Origin: Streptomyces tsukubensis | GTDB lineage: Bacteria; Actinomycetota; Actinomycetes; Streptomycetales; Streptomycetaceae | DNA length: 64,000 bases | Direction: 5' to 3' | NCBI RefSeq assembly: GCF_003932715.1 | Contig: NZ_CP020700.1 | Span: 1,758,501-1,822,500, forward strand | In this document: positions 1 to 9,143 of the stretch, in pieces | Numbering within the stretch: the stretch's first letter is position 1 | Layout of the letters: every line of letters starts with the position of its first letter | The notes under the pieces: generated by a model | What the model saw: the letters and a program-made list of their open reading frames with translations, nothing else | Told to the model about the DNA's origin: nothing | The model's database searches: none | Made by a program: the position numbers and the translations under genes

Positions 1-69
1 GATCACCGGTCCGGACCGAAGGGTCGGGACCGGGAGCGGGACACTCCGTGAACCCGGCCGCCGGCCGGG

Positions 70-483
70 TCAGTCCTCGGTGGACCCGGGGTCCGGCGTG
101 CCGCCGGGGTCCGGGTGCGGGTCGGTGTCGAAGCGGGCCGCCTGGAGGTACTCGGGTCTGGGATCGAGCGCGGCGGCCAGCCTGAAGTGCCGTTTCGCCT
201 GCTCGGGGCGGCCGGACCGTTCGAAGGTCCGGGCCAGGGCGAAGTGGGCGAAGGCGTTGTCGGGTTCCCGCTCCAGCACCAGCTCGAATTCGAGTTCGGC
301 CGGGCGCAGTTGGGCGGCGGCGAAGAAGGCTCTGGCACGCAGCAGACGTGCGGCCGTGTTCTCGGGGTGGGCAGCGATGACCGAATCCAGCAGCTTCACG
401 GCACCGCGGGGATCCCTCGCGGCGAGCAACTGCTCCGCCGCGCGGTAGTCGATGACATGCGTGTGCGGATCGCTTGTGGGCAC
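70..483 (-). CDS. TPR-repeat protein, small cytosolic
   Basis: This encodes a 137-residue protein built of about three tetratricopeptide-like helical hairpins (roughly residues 13-45, 46-80 and 81-113), with typical A/G/L/P spacing such as NTAARLLRARAFF and NAFAHFALARTFE. TPR proteins are protein-interaction scaffolds, and no enzymatic motif or signal peptide is visible. The frame is open further upstream, but I chose the GTG at 483 because AGGGGAAGG lies just before it and the upstream translation is low-complexity and would overlap coaE. It lies 83 bases downstream of coaE on the same strand and may be co-transcribed. The C-terminal tail is rich in D, P and G. The family call is firm; the partner and role are unknown. 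Confidence 0.8.
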   Translation of the reverse strand: MPTSDPHTHVIDYRAAEQLLAARDPRGAVKLLDSVIAAHPENTAARLLRARAFFAAAQLRPAELEFELVLEREPDNAFAHFALARTFERSGRPEQAKRHFRLAAALDPRPEYLQAARFDTDPHPDPGGTPDPGSTED

Positions 484-566
484 GGTCGGATCCTTCCCCT
501 CGCCGCACGGTTCCAACACCGGTCGCCCCGGAGCTATTCCGGGGCGGCGCACGGCCGGGGTACGTC

Positions 567-1175
567 TTAGCCGGACCCGGTGGCGGCCCGGCGGGCCAGC
601 TCCGCCCACACTGCGCGCACCTTGGGCTCCAGTTCATCGCGCGGACCGTCATTGTCGATGATCAGGTCCGCGACGGCGCGCCGCTCCTCCCGGCCGGCCT
701 GGGCGGCCATCCGGGCCCGTGCATCGGACTCCGTCATCCCCCGGAGCCGTACCAGACGGTCGACCCGGGTCGCGGGCTCGGCGTCGACCACGACGACGAG
801 GTCGTACCGGGGGGCGAGTCCGTTCTCGGTCAGCAGGGGGACCTCGTGGACGACAACGGCATCCGCGGGTGCCGCGTCGGCAAGCTCCTTGGAACGGGCC
901 GCGACCAAGGGGTGCACGATGGCGTTGAGCGCGGCCAGCCGGTCGGGGTCGGCAAAGACGACGGCGCCCAGTTTCGGCCGGTCCAGGCTTCCGTCGGGGC
1001 GGAGGATTCCGTCGCCGAACTCCGCAACGACGGCGGCGAGCCCTTCGGTGCCCGGCTCCACGACCTCCCGGGCGATCCGGTCGGCGTCGATGCGCAGCGC
1101 GCCGTACGACTCCAGCAGTCGGGCGACTTCGCTCTTGCCGGCGCCGATTCCACCGGTCAGGCCTACAGACAGCAT
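567..1175 (-). CDS. coaE: Dephospho-CoA kinase
   Basis: CoaE phosphorylates the 3'-hydroxyl of dephospho-CoA with ATP, the last step of coenzyme A synthesis in the cytosol. The 202-residue protein has the P-loop [11 protein letters not shown] at residues 5-15, followed by the family's [14 protein letters not shown] substrate-binding segment and a lid region containing [10 protein letters not shown]. The length is normal for a single-domain CoaE without the C-terminal GrpB-like extension found in mycobacteria. The ATG at 1175 directly precedes the P-loop region, as expected. Its neighbours (PAC2 and rpsA upstream, TPR protein downstream) are all on the same strand. Confidence 0.95.
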   Translation of the reverse strand: MLSVGLTGGIGAGKSEVARLLESYGALRIDADRIAREVVEPGTEGLAAVVAEFGDGILRPDGSLDRPKLGAVVFADPDRLAALNAIVHPLVAARSKELADAAPADAVVVHEVPLLTENGLAPRYDLVVVVDAEPATRVDRLVRLRGMTESDARARMAAQAGREERRAVADLIIDNDGPRDELEPKVRAVWAELARRAATGSG

Positions 1176-1268
1176 GAGCAGCAGCTTAAGTCATGGCCTA
1201 GAGGTCCCGGCGGAGTTGTACCGGGGCGGTCCCGGGCCCTGCACCGCCTCCCGGCCCGCCGTAGCACC

Positions 1269-2213
1269 TCAGGTGTCTCCCTCACGCTCCGCGAGGAAGC
1301 GTTCGAACTCCAGCCCGATCTCGTCGGCGGACGGCAGATCGACCGGTTCCGCGACGAGGTTGCCGCGGCTCTCGGCGCCCGCCATCGCGTCGTACTGGTG
1401 CTCCAGTCCCTGGACGAGGGCCGTCAGCTCTTCGTCGCCCTCGCCGATCTGGCGCTCGATTTCGTTCTGCGTGCGGTGGGCCGCGGTGCGCAGGGCGTGC
1501 GCCACCCCCGGGAGCACCAGACCGGTGGCGGCGGTGATCGCCTCCAGGGCGGTGAGCGCGGCGTCGGGGTAGGCGGAGCGGGCCACGTAGTGCGGCACAT
1601 GGGCGGCGACGCCGAGGACGTCCTTCCCCGCCTTCATCAGCCGGTACTCGATGAGGGATTCGGCGCTGCCGGGAACCTGGGCCTCGTCGAAGGGGCTGCG
1701 GTGGCCGGGCATGAGATCCGTGCGGTTGCCGTGGGGGGTCAGCCCGACCGGGCGGGTGTGCGGCACGCCCATGGGGATGCCGTGGAAGTTGACCGACAGC
1801 CGGACGCCGAGGCGCTCCGCGATCTGGGCGACGGCGGCGGCGAAGAGCTCCCACTCGACGTCCGGTTCGGGGCCGGAGAGCAGCAGGAACGGCGCGCCGG
1901 TGGTGTCCTGGACCAGCCGGACCTCGATGGCCGGGGTCTCGTAGGCCGTCCAGCGGTCGCGCCGGAAGGTCAGCAGGGGGCGGCGGGCCCGGTAGTCGAC
2001 CAGCCGGTCGTGGTCGAAGCGCGCCACCAGCTGATGCGGCAGGGTCGCCAGCAGATGGTCGACGATCTGTTCACCGGTCTCGCCCGCGTCGATGTAGCCC
2101 TCGAAGTGGTACAGCATGACCAGACCGGCCGACTCCTGCGCGAGCGCAATGTCGACAACGGCGAGGCCCTTGGGGTCCCATGTGTACAAATCCTGCGGAT
2201 CAGCCACGATCAC
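1269..2213 (-). CDS. PAC2-family protein
   Basis: This 314-residue protein matches the PAC2 (proteasome assembly chaperone 2-like) family of actinobacteria. It has an N-terminal [17 protein letters not shown] segment, a central [15 protein letters not shown] stretch and an acidic C-terminus. In eukaryotes PAC2 proteins help assemble the 20S proteasome. Actinobacteria also have proteasomes, but a chaperone role here is only inferred from the family. The start is ambiguous: GTG at 2213 and a second in-frame GTG two codons later (2207) both follow GAGGAGG, and the second has the better spacing. It lies between rpsA and coaE on the same strand. Confidence 0.85.
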   Translation of the reverse strand: MIVADPQDLYTWDPKGLAVVDIALAQESAGLVMLYHFEGYIDAGETGEQIVDHLLATLPHQLVARFDHDRLVDYRARRPLLTFRRDRWTAYETPAIEVRLVQDTTGAPFLLLSGPEPDVEWELFAAAVAQIAERLGVRLSVNFHGIPMGVPHTRPVGLTPHGNRTDLMPGHRSPFDEAQVPGSAESLIEYRLMKAGKDVLGVAAHVPHYVARSAYPDAALTALEAITAATGLVLPGVAHALRTAAHRTQNEIERQIGEGDEELTALVQGLEHQYDAMAGAESRGNLVAEPVDLPSADEIGLEFERFLAEREGDT

Positions 2214-2331
2214 CGCTCCTCCTCGTGTTCTACGTGAACAACGCGAGGTGACGGACGGGCATTCCCCCGGTACGGATCGAACACGCCGGGAAAACCGGTG
2301 CGGGGACGGCGCGGAGCGTCCGTACTCATGC

Positions 2332-2367
2332 CACCGGGCCCGCCCCCCGAGGGGGACGGGCCCGGTG
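2332..2367 (-). terminator. Hairpin downstream of rpsA
   Basis: CACCGGGCCCG (2332-2342) pairs perfectly with CGGGCCCGGTG (2357-2367), and an inner run of five C-G pairs extends the stem. It lies 30 bases beyond the rpsA stop. There is no U-run, which is usual for terminators in high-GC actinomycetes. Confidence 0.6.
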
Positions 2368-2396
2368 TTTCAGCCGTGGATCAGCGGGTCAGAGCC

Positions 2397-3887
2397 TCAG
2401 CTCTGGCCGCCGGCCAGCTTCTCGCGCAGGGCCGCAAGGGCCTCGTCCGACGCCAGGGCGCCGGAGTTGTCGTCCGACTCCGAGGAGTACGAACCGCCGG
2501 TCGGCGCAGCGGCCGGAGCGGCAGCGCCACCCTCGGCAGCGGCGGCCTCGTCGGCCTCGCGGGACTTGATGACCTGGGCCTGGTGCTGCTCGAAGCGCTG
2601 CTGCGCCTCGGCGTACTGGGTCTCCCACGCCTCGCGCTGGGTCTCGAAGCCCGCCAGCCAGTCGTTGGTCTCCGGGTCGAAGCCCTCGGGGTAGATGTAG
2701 TTCCCCTGGTCGTCGTACGACGCGGCCATGCCGTAGAGGGTCGGGTCGAACTCGACCGACGCCGGGTCGGCACCGAAGGACTCGTTGGCCTGCTTCAGCG
2801 ACAGCGAGATCCGGCGACGCTCCAGGTCGATGTCGATGACCTTGACGAAGATCTCGTCGTTGACCTGGACGACCTGCTCCGGGATCTCCACGTGGCGCTC
2901 GGCCAGCTCGGAGATGTGGACCAGGCCCTCGATGCCCTCGTCGACGCGGACGAACGCACCGAACGGAACCAGCTTGGTGACCTTGCCGGGGACGACCTGG
3001 CCGATCTGGTGCGTACGGGCGAACTGCTGCCACGGGTCTTCCTGGGTCGCCTTCAGCGACAGGGAGACGCGCTCGCGGTCCATGTCGACGTCCAGGACCT
3101 CGACCGTGACCTCCTGGCCGACCTCGACAACCTCGGACGGGTGGTCGATGTGCTTCCAGGACAGCTCGGAGACGTGGACCAGACCGTCGACGCCACCCAG
3201 GTCCACGAAGGCACCGAAGTTGACGATCGAGGACACCACACCGGACCGGACCTGGCCCTTCTGGAGGGTGGTGAGGAAGGTCTGGCGGACCTCGGACTGG
3301 GTCTGCTCCAGCCAGGCACGGCGGGACAGGACCACGTTGTTGCGGTTCTTGTCCAGCTCGATGATCTTCGCGTCGAGCTCCTTGCCGACGTACGGCTGGA
3401 GGTCGCGAACACGGCGCATCTCGACCAGGGAGGCCGGGAGGAAGCCGCGGAGGCCGATGTCGAGGATGAGACCACCCTTGACGACCTCGATGACGGTACC
3501 GGTGACGATGCCGTCCTCTTCCTTGATCTTCTCGATGGTGCCCCAGGCACGCTCGTACTGGGCGCGCTTCTTCGAGAGGATCAGGCGGCCTTCCTTGTCC
3601 TCCTTCTGAAGGACAAGGGCCTCGATCTCGTCGCCGACCTTGACGACCTCGTTCGGGTCGACGTCGTGCTTGATCGAGAGCTCGCGGCTCGGGATAACAC
3701 CTTCGGTCTTGTAACCGATGTCGAGCAGGACCTCGTCCCGGTCGACCTTCACGATGACGCCGTCGACGATGTCGCCGTCGTTGAAGTACTTGATCGTCTC
3801 GTCGATCGCGGCGAGGAAGGCTTCCTCGTTACCGATGTCGTTGACCGCTACCTGCGGAGTGGCGGTGGTCTCGGTGCTGCTCGTCAT
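2397..3887 (-). CDS. rpsA: 30S ribosomal protein S1
   Basis: S1 binds mRNA at the 30S subunit and helps start translation. The 496-residue protein has four S1/OB repeats at roughly residues 37-108, 122-190, 207-277 and 292-362. The last two carry the classic FGAFVDLGG-DGLVHVSEL and FGAFVRVDEGIEGLVHISEL signatures. A long acidic, alanine-rich tail follows (about 363-496). Gram-negative S1 has six repeats, so four is the shorter actinobacterial form. The chosen ATG starts MTSSTETTATPQ. The only purine-rich element is GGAG 11 bases upstream, a weak ribosome binding site, which is not unusual for S1. A strong promoter candidate lies about 240 bases upstream. Confidence 0.97.
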   Translation of the reverse strand: MTSSTETTATPQVAVNDIGNEEAFLAAIDETIKYFNDGDIVDGVIVKVDRDEVLLDIGYKTEGVIPSRELSIKHDVDPNEVVKVGDEIEALVLQKEDKEGRLILSKKRAQYERAWGTIEKIKEEDGIVTGTVIEVVKGGLILDIGLRGFLPASLVEMRRVRDLQPYVGKELDAKIIELDKNRNNVVLSRRAWLEQTQSEVRQTFLTTLQKGQVRSGVVSSIVNFGAFVDLGGVDGLVHVSELSWKHIDHPSEVVEVGQEVTVEVLDVDMDRERVSLSLKATQEDPWQQFARTHQIGQVVPGKVTKLVPFGAFVRVDEGIEGLVHISELAERHVEIPEQVVQVNDEIFVKVIDIDLERRRISLSLKQANESFGADPASVEFDPTLYGMAASYDDQGNYIYPEGFDPETNDWLAGFETQREAWETQYAEAQQRFEQHQAQVIKSREADEAAAAEGGAAAPAAAPTGGSYSSESDDNSGALASDEALAALREKLAGGQS

Positions 3888-4270
3888 GTGGGAAAGGGCT
3901 CCGGTACGGACATTGAAGTCGTAGGTACTGCTACGCCGAGAGCCCGTATCGCATGCTGCAAGAAGCCGAACCGCGTAGAGACGCCGGACCGGTCGCCGTC
4001 CGGGGGCCCGAAAGCTCCCGGACGAAACGACTCCGTCTGGAGGCGCCTCGTGAACCGAGGGGACATACATCACAGATGCGAGCGGCCTACTCCGTCCGAG
4101 GCACGCAGGCCCGCAGCGCAACTTGTAGCATACGGGGGCAGCCGAAGGCGGTCAATGCGCGAAGGCGCACACCGGGGGCGGATCGCCCCAATCCCGGCAC
4201 AACTGAGGTTTGCGGAGGCCGTCATGGCCGCCGAACGGCAATCCGAACGCAAACTACAACGACGGTGAAC
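3888..4270. other. Divergent promoter region rpsA / methyltransferase
   Basis: These 383 bases separate rpsA (minus) from the methyltransferase (plus). I see no credible coding sequence. The region contains the rpsA promoter candidate at 4127-4155 and would give rpsA a 5' leader of roughly 230 bases. Confidence 0.7.
4127..4155 (-). promoter_or_regulatory. Candidate vegetative promoter of rpsA
   Basis: On the minus strand TTGACC (4155-4150) and TATGCT (4132-4127) are separated by exactly 17 bases, close to the HrdB/sigma-70 consensus TTGACA-N17-TATAAT. It points toward rpsA, a gene expected to be strongly expressed. The evidence is sequence match and position only. Confidence 0.55.
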
Positions 4271-5164
4271 ATGAGCCAAGACGTCCGAGATCCCGCATAC
4301 CCGTCCGGCGAGCCGGAAGCAGACCGGGGGCCGGGAACGGCCGGTTCCGCGGGCACACCGGAACCGGAGCCCGAGGCCACCCGCCGTGACGCGGGGGTCA
4401 CCGAGAGCAGCCGGGCGAACCGGGGCTGGTGGGACCGGAACGCCGACGAGTACCAGCACGATCACGGCGCGTTCCTGGGGGACGACCGCTTCGTCTGGGG
4501 TCCCGAGGGGCTCGACGAGGAGGACGCCGCGCTGCTCGGCCCCCGTGAGTCGCTCAAGGGCCTGGACGTTCTGGAGATCGGGGCCGGCGCGGCGCAGTGC
4601 TCCCGCTGGCTCGCCGCGCAGGGGGCGCGCCCGGTGGCGCTGGACCTCTCCCACCGCCAGCTGCAGCACGCGCTGCGGATCGGCGGCGGGCCGGTGCCGG
4701 TAGAGCTGGTAGAGGCCGACGCGGGCGCCCTGCCCTTCCGCGACGGCTCCTTCGACCTGGCGTGCTCCGCTTACGGAGCGGTGCCGTTCGTCGCGGATCC
4801 GGTGGCCGTCTTCACCGAGGTGCACCGGGTGCTGCGACCGGGTGGGCGGTGGGTCTTCTCGGTCACGCATCCGATCCGCTGGGCCTTCCCGGACGAGCCC
4901 GGACCCGAGGGGCTGAGCATCTCGGCGTCGTACTTCGACCGGACGCCGTACGTCGAGCAGGACGAGGAGGGGCGCGCGGTGTACGTGGAGCACCACCGGA
5001 CGATCGGCGACCGGGTCCGGGACGTGGTGGCGGGCGGCTTCCGGCTCGTGGACCTGGTGGAGCCGGAGTGGCCGGCGTGGAACGCCCAGGAGTGGGGCGG
5101 CTGGTCTCCGCTGAGGGGGAATCTGATTCCGGGTACGGCGATCTTCGTCTGCGTCCGGGACTGA
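4271..5164 (+). CDS. Class I SAM-dependent methyltransferase
   Basis: This 297-residue protein belongs to the Methyltransf_11/UbiE-like family. It has motif I as DVLEIGAGAAQCSRWLA, then a VALDLSHRQL acidic-loop motif, DAGALPFRDGSFDLACSAYGAVPFV and the post-motif VFTEVHRVLRPGGRWVF. It would transfer a methyl group from S-adenosylmethionine to an unknown small molecule in the cytosol. The first 55 residues are an acidic, proline/glycine-rich leader without obvious fold. Translation probably starts at the ATG at 4271; an upstream open frame lacks coding character. No strong ribosome binding site is visible. The gene is divergent from rpsA and followed by hrpB on the same strand. Confidence 0.88.
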   Translation: MSQDVRDPAYPSGEPEADRGPGTAGSAGTPEPEPEATRRDAGVTESSRANRGWWDRNADEYQHDHGAFLGDDRFVWGPEGLDEEDAALLGPRESLKGLDVLEIGAGAAQCSRWLAAQGARPVALDLSHRQLQHALRIGGGPVPVELVEADAGALPFRDGSFDLACSAYGAVPFVADPVAVFTEVHRVLRPGGRWVFSVTHPIRWAFPDEPGPEGLSISASYFDRTPYVEQDEEGRAVYVEHHRTIGDRVRDVVAGGFRLVDLVEPEWPAWNAQEWGGWSPLRGNLIPGTAIFVCVRD

Positions 5165-5266
5165 GCACCGAGGCCCGGCCCCACCCCTTGTCCTATAAAC
5201 CGATGAACCCGTCGGAGCGGTGGACAACCCGCGGCGCGGTGCTCGGGGAACGACCAGACTGAGCGC

Positions 5267-7816
5267 ATGATCCGAACCGAGGCACTCGACCGGCTCCCGG
5301 TCCGCCACTGCGTCCCCGAGCTGCTGGCCGCGCTCGACGAGCACGGCACCGCGGTGCTGCACGCGCCCCCGGGCACGGGCAAGACGACGCTGGTGCCGCT
5401 GGCGCTGGCCGGGCTGGTCGGGACCGGCAGACGGCGGCGGGTGCTGGTCGCGGAGCCGCGGCGGATGGCGGTGCGCGCGGCGGCCCGGCGGATGGCCTGG
5501 CTGCTGGGTCAGGAGGTCGGTGAGGCCGTCGGCTATACGGTCCGGGGCGAGCGGCGGGTCGGGGCGGGGACCCTGGTCGAGGTGGTGACCACGGGGGTGC
5601 TGCTCCAGCGTCTCCAGCGCGATCCCGAATTGCCCGGGGTGGACACGGTCCTGCTCGACGAGTGTCATGAGCGCCATCTCGACGCCGATACGGCACTGGC
5701 CTTCCTGGTGGACGTCCGGGCCGCGCTCCGGCCGGAGCTGGAGCTGATCGCGGCCTCGGCGACGACCGACACGGATTCCTGGGCACGATTGCTGACCTCG
5801 TTGGACGGCTCCGGTCCCGCCCCCGTGGTCCGGGGGCGGGGCGAGGGCTTCGGCTGCGAGGTGCACTTCGCACCGCCGCCGGCCGGGATCCGCCCCGCCC
5901 ACGGGACCCGGGTGGATCCGGCCCTGCTGCGGCATATCGCGGCGACCGTGCGTCTGGCGCTCGCCCGGCACGAGGGGGACGTGCTCTGTTTTCTGCCGGG
6001 TACGGGAGAGATCGCCCGGACGGCCGGGCTGCTGGACGGGGTGGCTGCGGAGGTCCTCCAGCTGCACGGGCGGGCACCGGCCGCGGTCCAGGACGCGGTG
6101 CTGCGGGGCGGGGGTGAGCGGCGCAGAGTGGTGCTGGCCACCTCGGTCGCGGAGTCGAGCCTGACGGTTCCCGGGGTGCGGATCGTGGTGGATTCGGGGC
6201 TGGCCCGGGAGCCGCGGACCGATCATGCGCGGGGGCTCGGATCGCTGACGACCGTTCCGGTGTCGGCGGCGGGGGCGGCCCAGCGGCTCGGCCGTGCCGG
6301 GCGCGAGGCCCCCGGCACGGTGTACCGCTGCTGGGCGGAGGCCGAGGACGGCCGGCGGGCCCGTTTCCCCGCGCCGGAGATCAGTGTCGCGGATCTGACG
6401 GGGTTTGCCCTGCGGGTGGCCTGCTGGGGCGATCCGTCGGCGGAGGGGCTGGCTCTGCTGGACGCGCCGCCCGGTGGCGCGATGGCCGCTGCGGGCAGGG
6501 TGCTGCGGGCCGTCGGCGCGGTGGACGGGGAGGGCAGGGTGACGGAGCGCGGTGTGCTGATGGCCCGGCTCGGGGTGCATCCCCGGCTCGCCCGGGCCCT
6601 GCTGGACGGCGCGGGGAAGGTCGGTGCGGGCCGGGCGGCAGAGGTGGTGGGGCTGCTGAGCGAGGAGCCGCCCCGGGATTACGGGGACGATCTGGCGACC
6701 GCCTGGCGGACGGCCCGGCGGGGCGGGGACGGCTATGCGGGTCGCTGGCGCGCCGAGGTGCGACGGCTGGAGTCGGCGCTGGCGGCGGTGGAGCCGATCG
6801 GTCGCGGGGGCGCTCGGCGGGCGGGCGGCGGACTGTCGGACGATGCGGTCGCCGGGCTGGTCACGGCACTGGCGTTTCCCGAGCGGGTGGCGCGTTCCCG
6901 GGGAGAGGGGTCGTTTCTGATGGCCTCGGGCACCCGTGGGGAGGTCGGGGCGGGATCGGTGCTGCGGGGCGCCCCCTGGCTGGCGGTGGCGGTGGCGGAC
7001 CGGCCCGTTTCGGCCGCCTCGGCCCGGGTGAGGCTGGCGGCGCTCGTCGATGAGGAGACCGCCCGGGTGGCCGCCGGTCATCTGCTGGTCTCGGAGGAGC
7101 AGGTGCACTGGGAGGACGGGGAGGTCGTCGCCCGGAGCGTGCGGAGACTGGGGGCGGTGGAGCTGTCGGTGCGACCGCTGCCGGATCCCGATCCGGGACT
7201 GCTGCGGGCCGCGGTGCTCGACGGGCTGCGCAGGGAAGGGGTCGGGCTGCTGCACTGGACGCGGGAGGCCCGGGGCCTGAGGGAGCGGCTGGCCTTTCTG
7301 TACCGGGTGGTGGGTGACCCCTGGCCGGACACGGGGGACGCGGCCCTGCTGGAGCGGGCCGGGGAGTGGCTGGAGCCGGAGCTCTCCCGGGTGCGGCGGC
7401 GGGCCGATCTGGGCCGGATCCACGCGGAGCCGTGTCTGCGGAGGCTGCTGCCGTGGGCGAGCGGTGAGGCGGCCCGTCTCGACCGGTTGGCACCGGAGCG
7501 GATCGCCGTGCCGAGCGGCTCCCTGATACGGGTGGACTACGGCGGGGACCAGCCGGTGCTGGCGGTGAAGCTCCAGGAGCTGTTCGGGCTGGAGTCGACG
7601 CCGGAGGTGGCCGGGGTGCCGGTGCTGGTGCATCTCCTCTCACCGGCCGGGCGGCCGGTCGCGGTGACCGCGGATCTGGCTTCGTTCTGGCGGGACGGCT
7701 ACCGCTCGGTGCGGGCGGAGCTGCGGGGCCGGTATCCGAAGCACCCCTGGCCGGAGGATCCCTCGAAGGCCGAGCCCACCCGGCACACACGGGCCCGTGC
7801 GGCCCGGGGCGGCTGA
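5267..7816 (+). CDS. hrpB: ATP-dependent RNA helicase HrpB
   Basis: HrpB is a DEAH-box superfamily 2 helicase. The 849-residue protein has Walker A PPGTGKTT (34-41), motif Ia VAEPRRMAVRAAARRMA, the motif II box DECH (131-134, followed by ERHLDADTA), motif III SATTD, and motif VI as QRLGRAGREAPG. The family's HA2-like and HrpB C-terminal domains follow, ending in a YPKHPWPEDPS stretch that is typical of HrpB. The length is full for the family. The physiological substrate in bacteria is not settled. The ATG at 5267 gives a start a few residues before the first helicase helix. The gene is convergent with the DUF3068 gene. Confidence 0.93.
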   Translation: MIRTEALDRLPVRHCVPELLAALDEHGTAVLHAPPGTGKTTLVPLALAGLVGTGRRRRVLVAEPRRMAVRAAARRMAWLLGQEVGEAVGYTVRGERRVGAGTLVEVVTTGVLLQRLQRDPELPGVDTVLLDECHERHLDADTALAFLVDVRAALRPELELIAASATTDTDSWARLLTSLDGSGPAPVVRGRGEGFGCEVHFAPPPAGIRPAHGTRVDPALLRHIAATVRLALARHEGDVLCFLPGTGEIARTAGLLDGVAAEVLQLHGRAPAAVQDAVLRGGGERRRVVLATSVAESSLTVPGVRIVVDSGLAREPRTDHARGLGSLTTVPVSAAGAAQRLGRAGREAPGTVYRCWAEAEDGRRARFPAPEISVADLTGFALRVACWGDPSAEGLALLDAPPGGAMAAAGRVLRAVGAVDGEGRVTERGVLMARLGVHPRLARALLDGAGKVGAGRAAEVVGLLSEEPPRDYGDDLATAWRTARRGGDGYAGRWRAEVRRLESALAAVEPIGRGGARRAGGGLSDDAVAGLVTALAFPERVARSRGEGSFLMASGTRGEVGAGSVLRGAPWLAVAVADRPVSAASARVRLAALVDEETARVAAGHLLVSEEQVHWEDGEVVARSVRRLGAVELSVRPLPDPDPGLLRAAVLDGLRREGVGLLHWTREARGLRERLAFLYRVVGDPWPDTGDAALLERAGEWLEPELSRVRRRADLGRIHAEPCLRRLLPWASGEAARLDRLAPERIAVPSGSLIRVDYGGDQPVLAVKLQELFGLESTPEVAGVPVLVHLLSPAGRPVAVTADLASFWRDGYRSVRAELRGRYPKHPWPEDPSKAEPTRHTRARAARGG

Positions 7817-7863
7817 CGGCGCGCCGGTTCGGGGAGGCCCCGGGCGGGGTCATCCGGCAGGGC

Positions 7864-8826
7864 TCATCCGGCGGGGGCGGCCGGGCGGCGGGCGCGGGCC
7901 TCCAGGAGGAAGGCCAGGGCCAGCAGCATCACCGCCAGGGCGAGAAGGCCCCGGGGCAGATAGGAGGTCATCAGCAGGACGAGCAGCCGCTGTTCCTTGA
8001 CCAGTTCGACGGTGTGGTCGAGGTAGTCGGGGCGCATCTTCACATGGCCTTCGAAGGCGGTGACCCGGTCCCGGCCGCCGAGGAGGGTACCGCCGCGCAG
8101 CTCCTCCTGGTGGATCTCCTCGCCGTTGACGGGCGCCCCGGTGACGGGGTCCACCCAGAACATGCGCTTGGTGGTGTACCAGCGGGTGGTGCCGGTCTGC
8201 TTCTCCAGGGTCGTGGCGTCGACTCCGGGAATGGGCATCTTCTTGGGGAAGGGGACCTTGGTCCAGGGCACGGTCTGTTCGAAGTAGTAGACGTCGAGCC
8301 CGCGGAAGGTGCGGGTGCCCCGGTAGTGGATGGGGGCGGAGGCGCGGGTCTGTGCGTCGAAGTACTGGTAGTCCCGTTTCTCCGTGAGGAAGGGCCATTT
8401 GTAGGCGATGCCCTCCCGCCGTACGGGGTCGCCGTCGACGGATGTGCCACCGGCGTGGACGGGCGCCTGGCTGTGGGCGTCGAAGACATAGCGTTCGGGG
8501 ATCTGGGAGACCATCTTCCCGTCGGGTCCCTGGATATGGGTGAGGGCGTCCCAGACGACGACATCGCGGCCGGCGTCGCGTTCGATCCTCTCGGACTCCT
8601 CCACATTGCCCTTGAGGGTCTGGACGATGGTGATCTTCTCGACCCGTTCGGCCTGGAGGGTGCCGTAGTTCAGCAGGGTCGCGGGCCGGGCTTCGAGGAC
8701 GGTCTCCTGGTACTGGCCCGGGGGGACCTTGACGAGCCGGGGGAAGGCGTAGAAGCGCAGCAGAGGGGAGAGCGCGGCGAAGAAGACGGCGAGGGAGAGC
8801 AGCACGAGTCCGGCGCGGCGGCGCAT
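7864..8826 (-). CDS. DUF3068 membrane protein (PorA-family-like)
   Basis: This 320-residue protein matches the actinobacterial DUF3068 family. An N-terminal hydrophobic segment (about residues 6-26) follows a charged MRRRAG start. A long extracytoplasmic region (27-280) carries conserved aromatic segments such as YKWPFLTEKRDYQYFDAQT and RGLDVYYFEQTVPWTKVPFPKKMP. A second membrane helix (about 285-308) ends in a basic tail. Both termini would be inside and the body outside. The function is unknown; some members are annotated as porin PorA family, and I would not infer a channel here. It starts 10 bases after the stop of the 45-residue peptide gene, so the two probably share a transcript. Confidence 0.85.
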   Translation of the reverse strand: MRRRAGLVLLSLAVFFAALSPLLRFYAFPRLVKVPPGQYQETVLEARPATLLNYGTLQAERVEKITIVQTLKGNVEESERIERDAGRDVVVWDALTHIQGPDGKMVSQIPERYVFDAHSQAPVHAGGTSVDGDPVRREGIAYKWPFLTEKRDYQYFDAQTRASAPIHYRGTRTFRGLDVYYFEQTVPWTKVPFPKKMPIPGVDATTLEKQTGTTRWYTTKRMFWVDPVTGAPVNGEEIHQEELRGGTLLGGRDRVTAFEGHVKMRPDYLDHTVELVKEQRLLVLLMTSYLPRGLLALAVMLLALAFLLEARARRPAAPAG

Positions 8827-8836
8827 GACCGGCCCC

Positions 8837-8974
8837 TTACTTCTTGGGGCCGGGGACGGTGGTCAGCAGGGGACGGGGCGAGGTCTCCCCCGGTGGCGCG
8901 CCGATCGCGGTGACGGTGAGGACGAGGGCAAAGGCGGCGGCCAGTCCGATGGCGGCGGCGACGAGGGCGCGCAT
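8837..8974 (-). CDS. SPW_0924-type small membrane peptide
   Basis: This 45-residue peptide starts MRALVAAAIGLAAAF and has one hydrophobic helix (about residues 3-26) followed by a short polar tail rich in P and T that ends PGPKK. It resembles the small Streptomyces family annotated SPW_0924, whose function is unknown. The ATG at 8974 is chosen because the longer upstream frame adds a non-hydrophobic leader. It lies immediately upstream of the DUF3068 gene and is likely in the same transcript. It may be a small membrane protein or a weakly processed secreted peptide. Confidence 0.7.
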   Translation of the reverse strand: MRALVAAAIGLAAAFALVLTVTAIGAPPGETSPRPLLTTVPGPKK

Positions 8975-9143
8975 GCTCGGCCTCCCGGTGGTCGGATCCC
9001 AGAGACCTGATGCATCGTCAGGTCCGGGGCACCGTAGCAATCGGGCCGCGAGATGAGAACCCGCGGGCCGGACCGGGGCGGAGCAACGGCATCGCCCCTC
9101 CGCCGGGTGCGGCGAAGGGGCGACGGGTGCCGGGGAGCGGGCG

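Noticed and set aside
474..2237. Long plus-strand open frame over coaE and the PAC2 gene
   Set aside because: It is the antisense shadow of two well-supported genes, a common artefact of high GC content.
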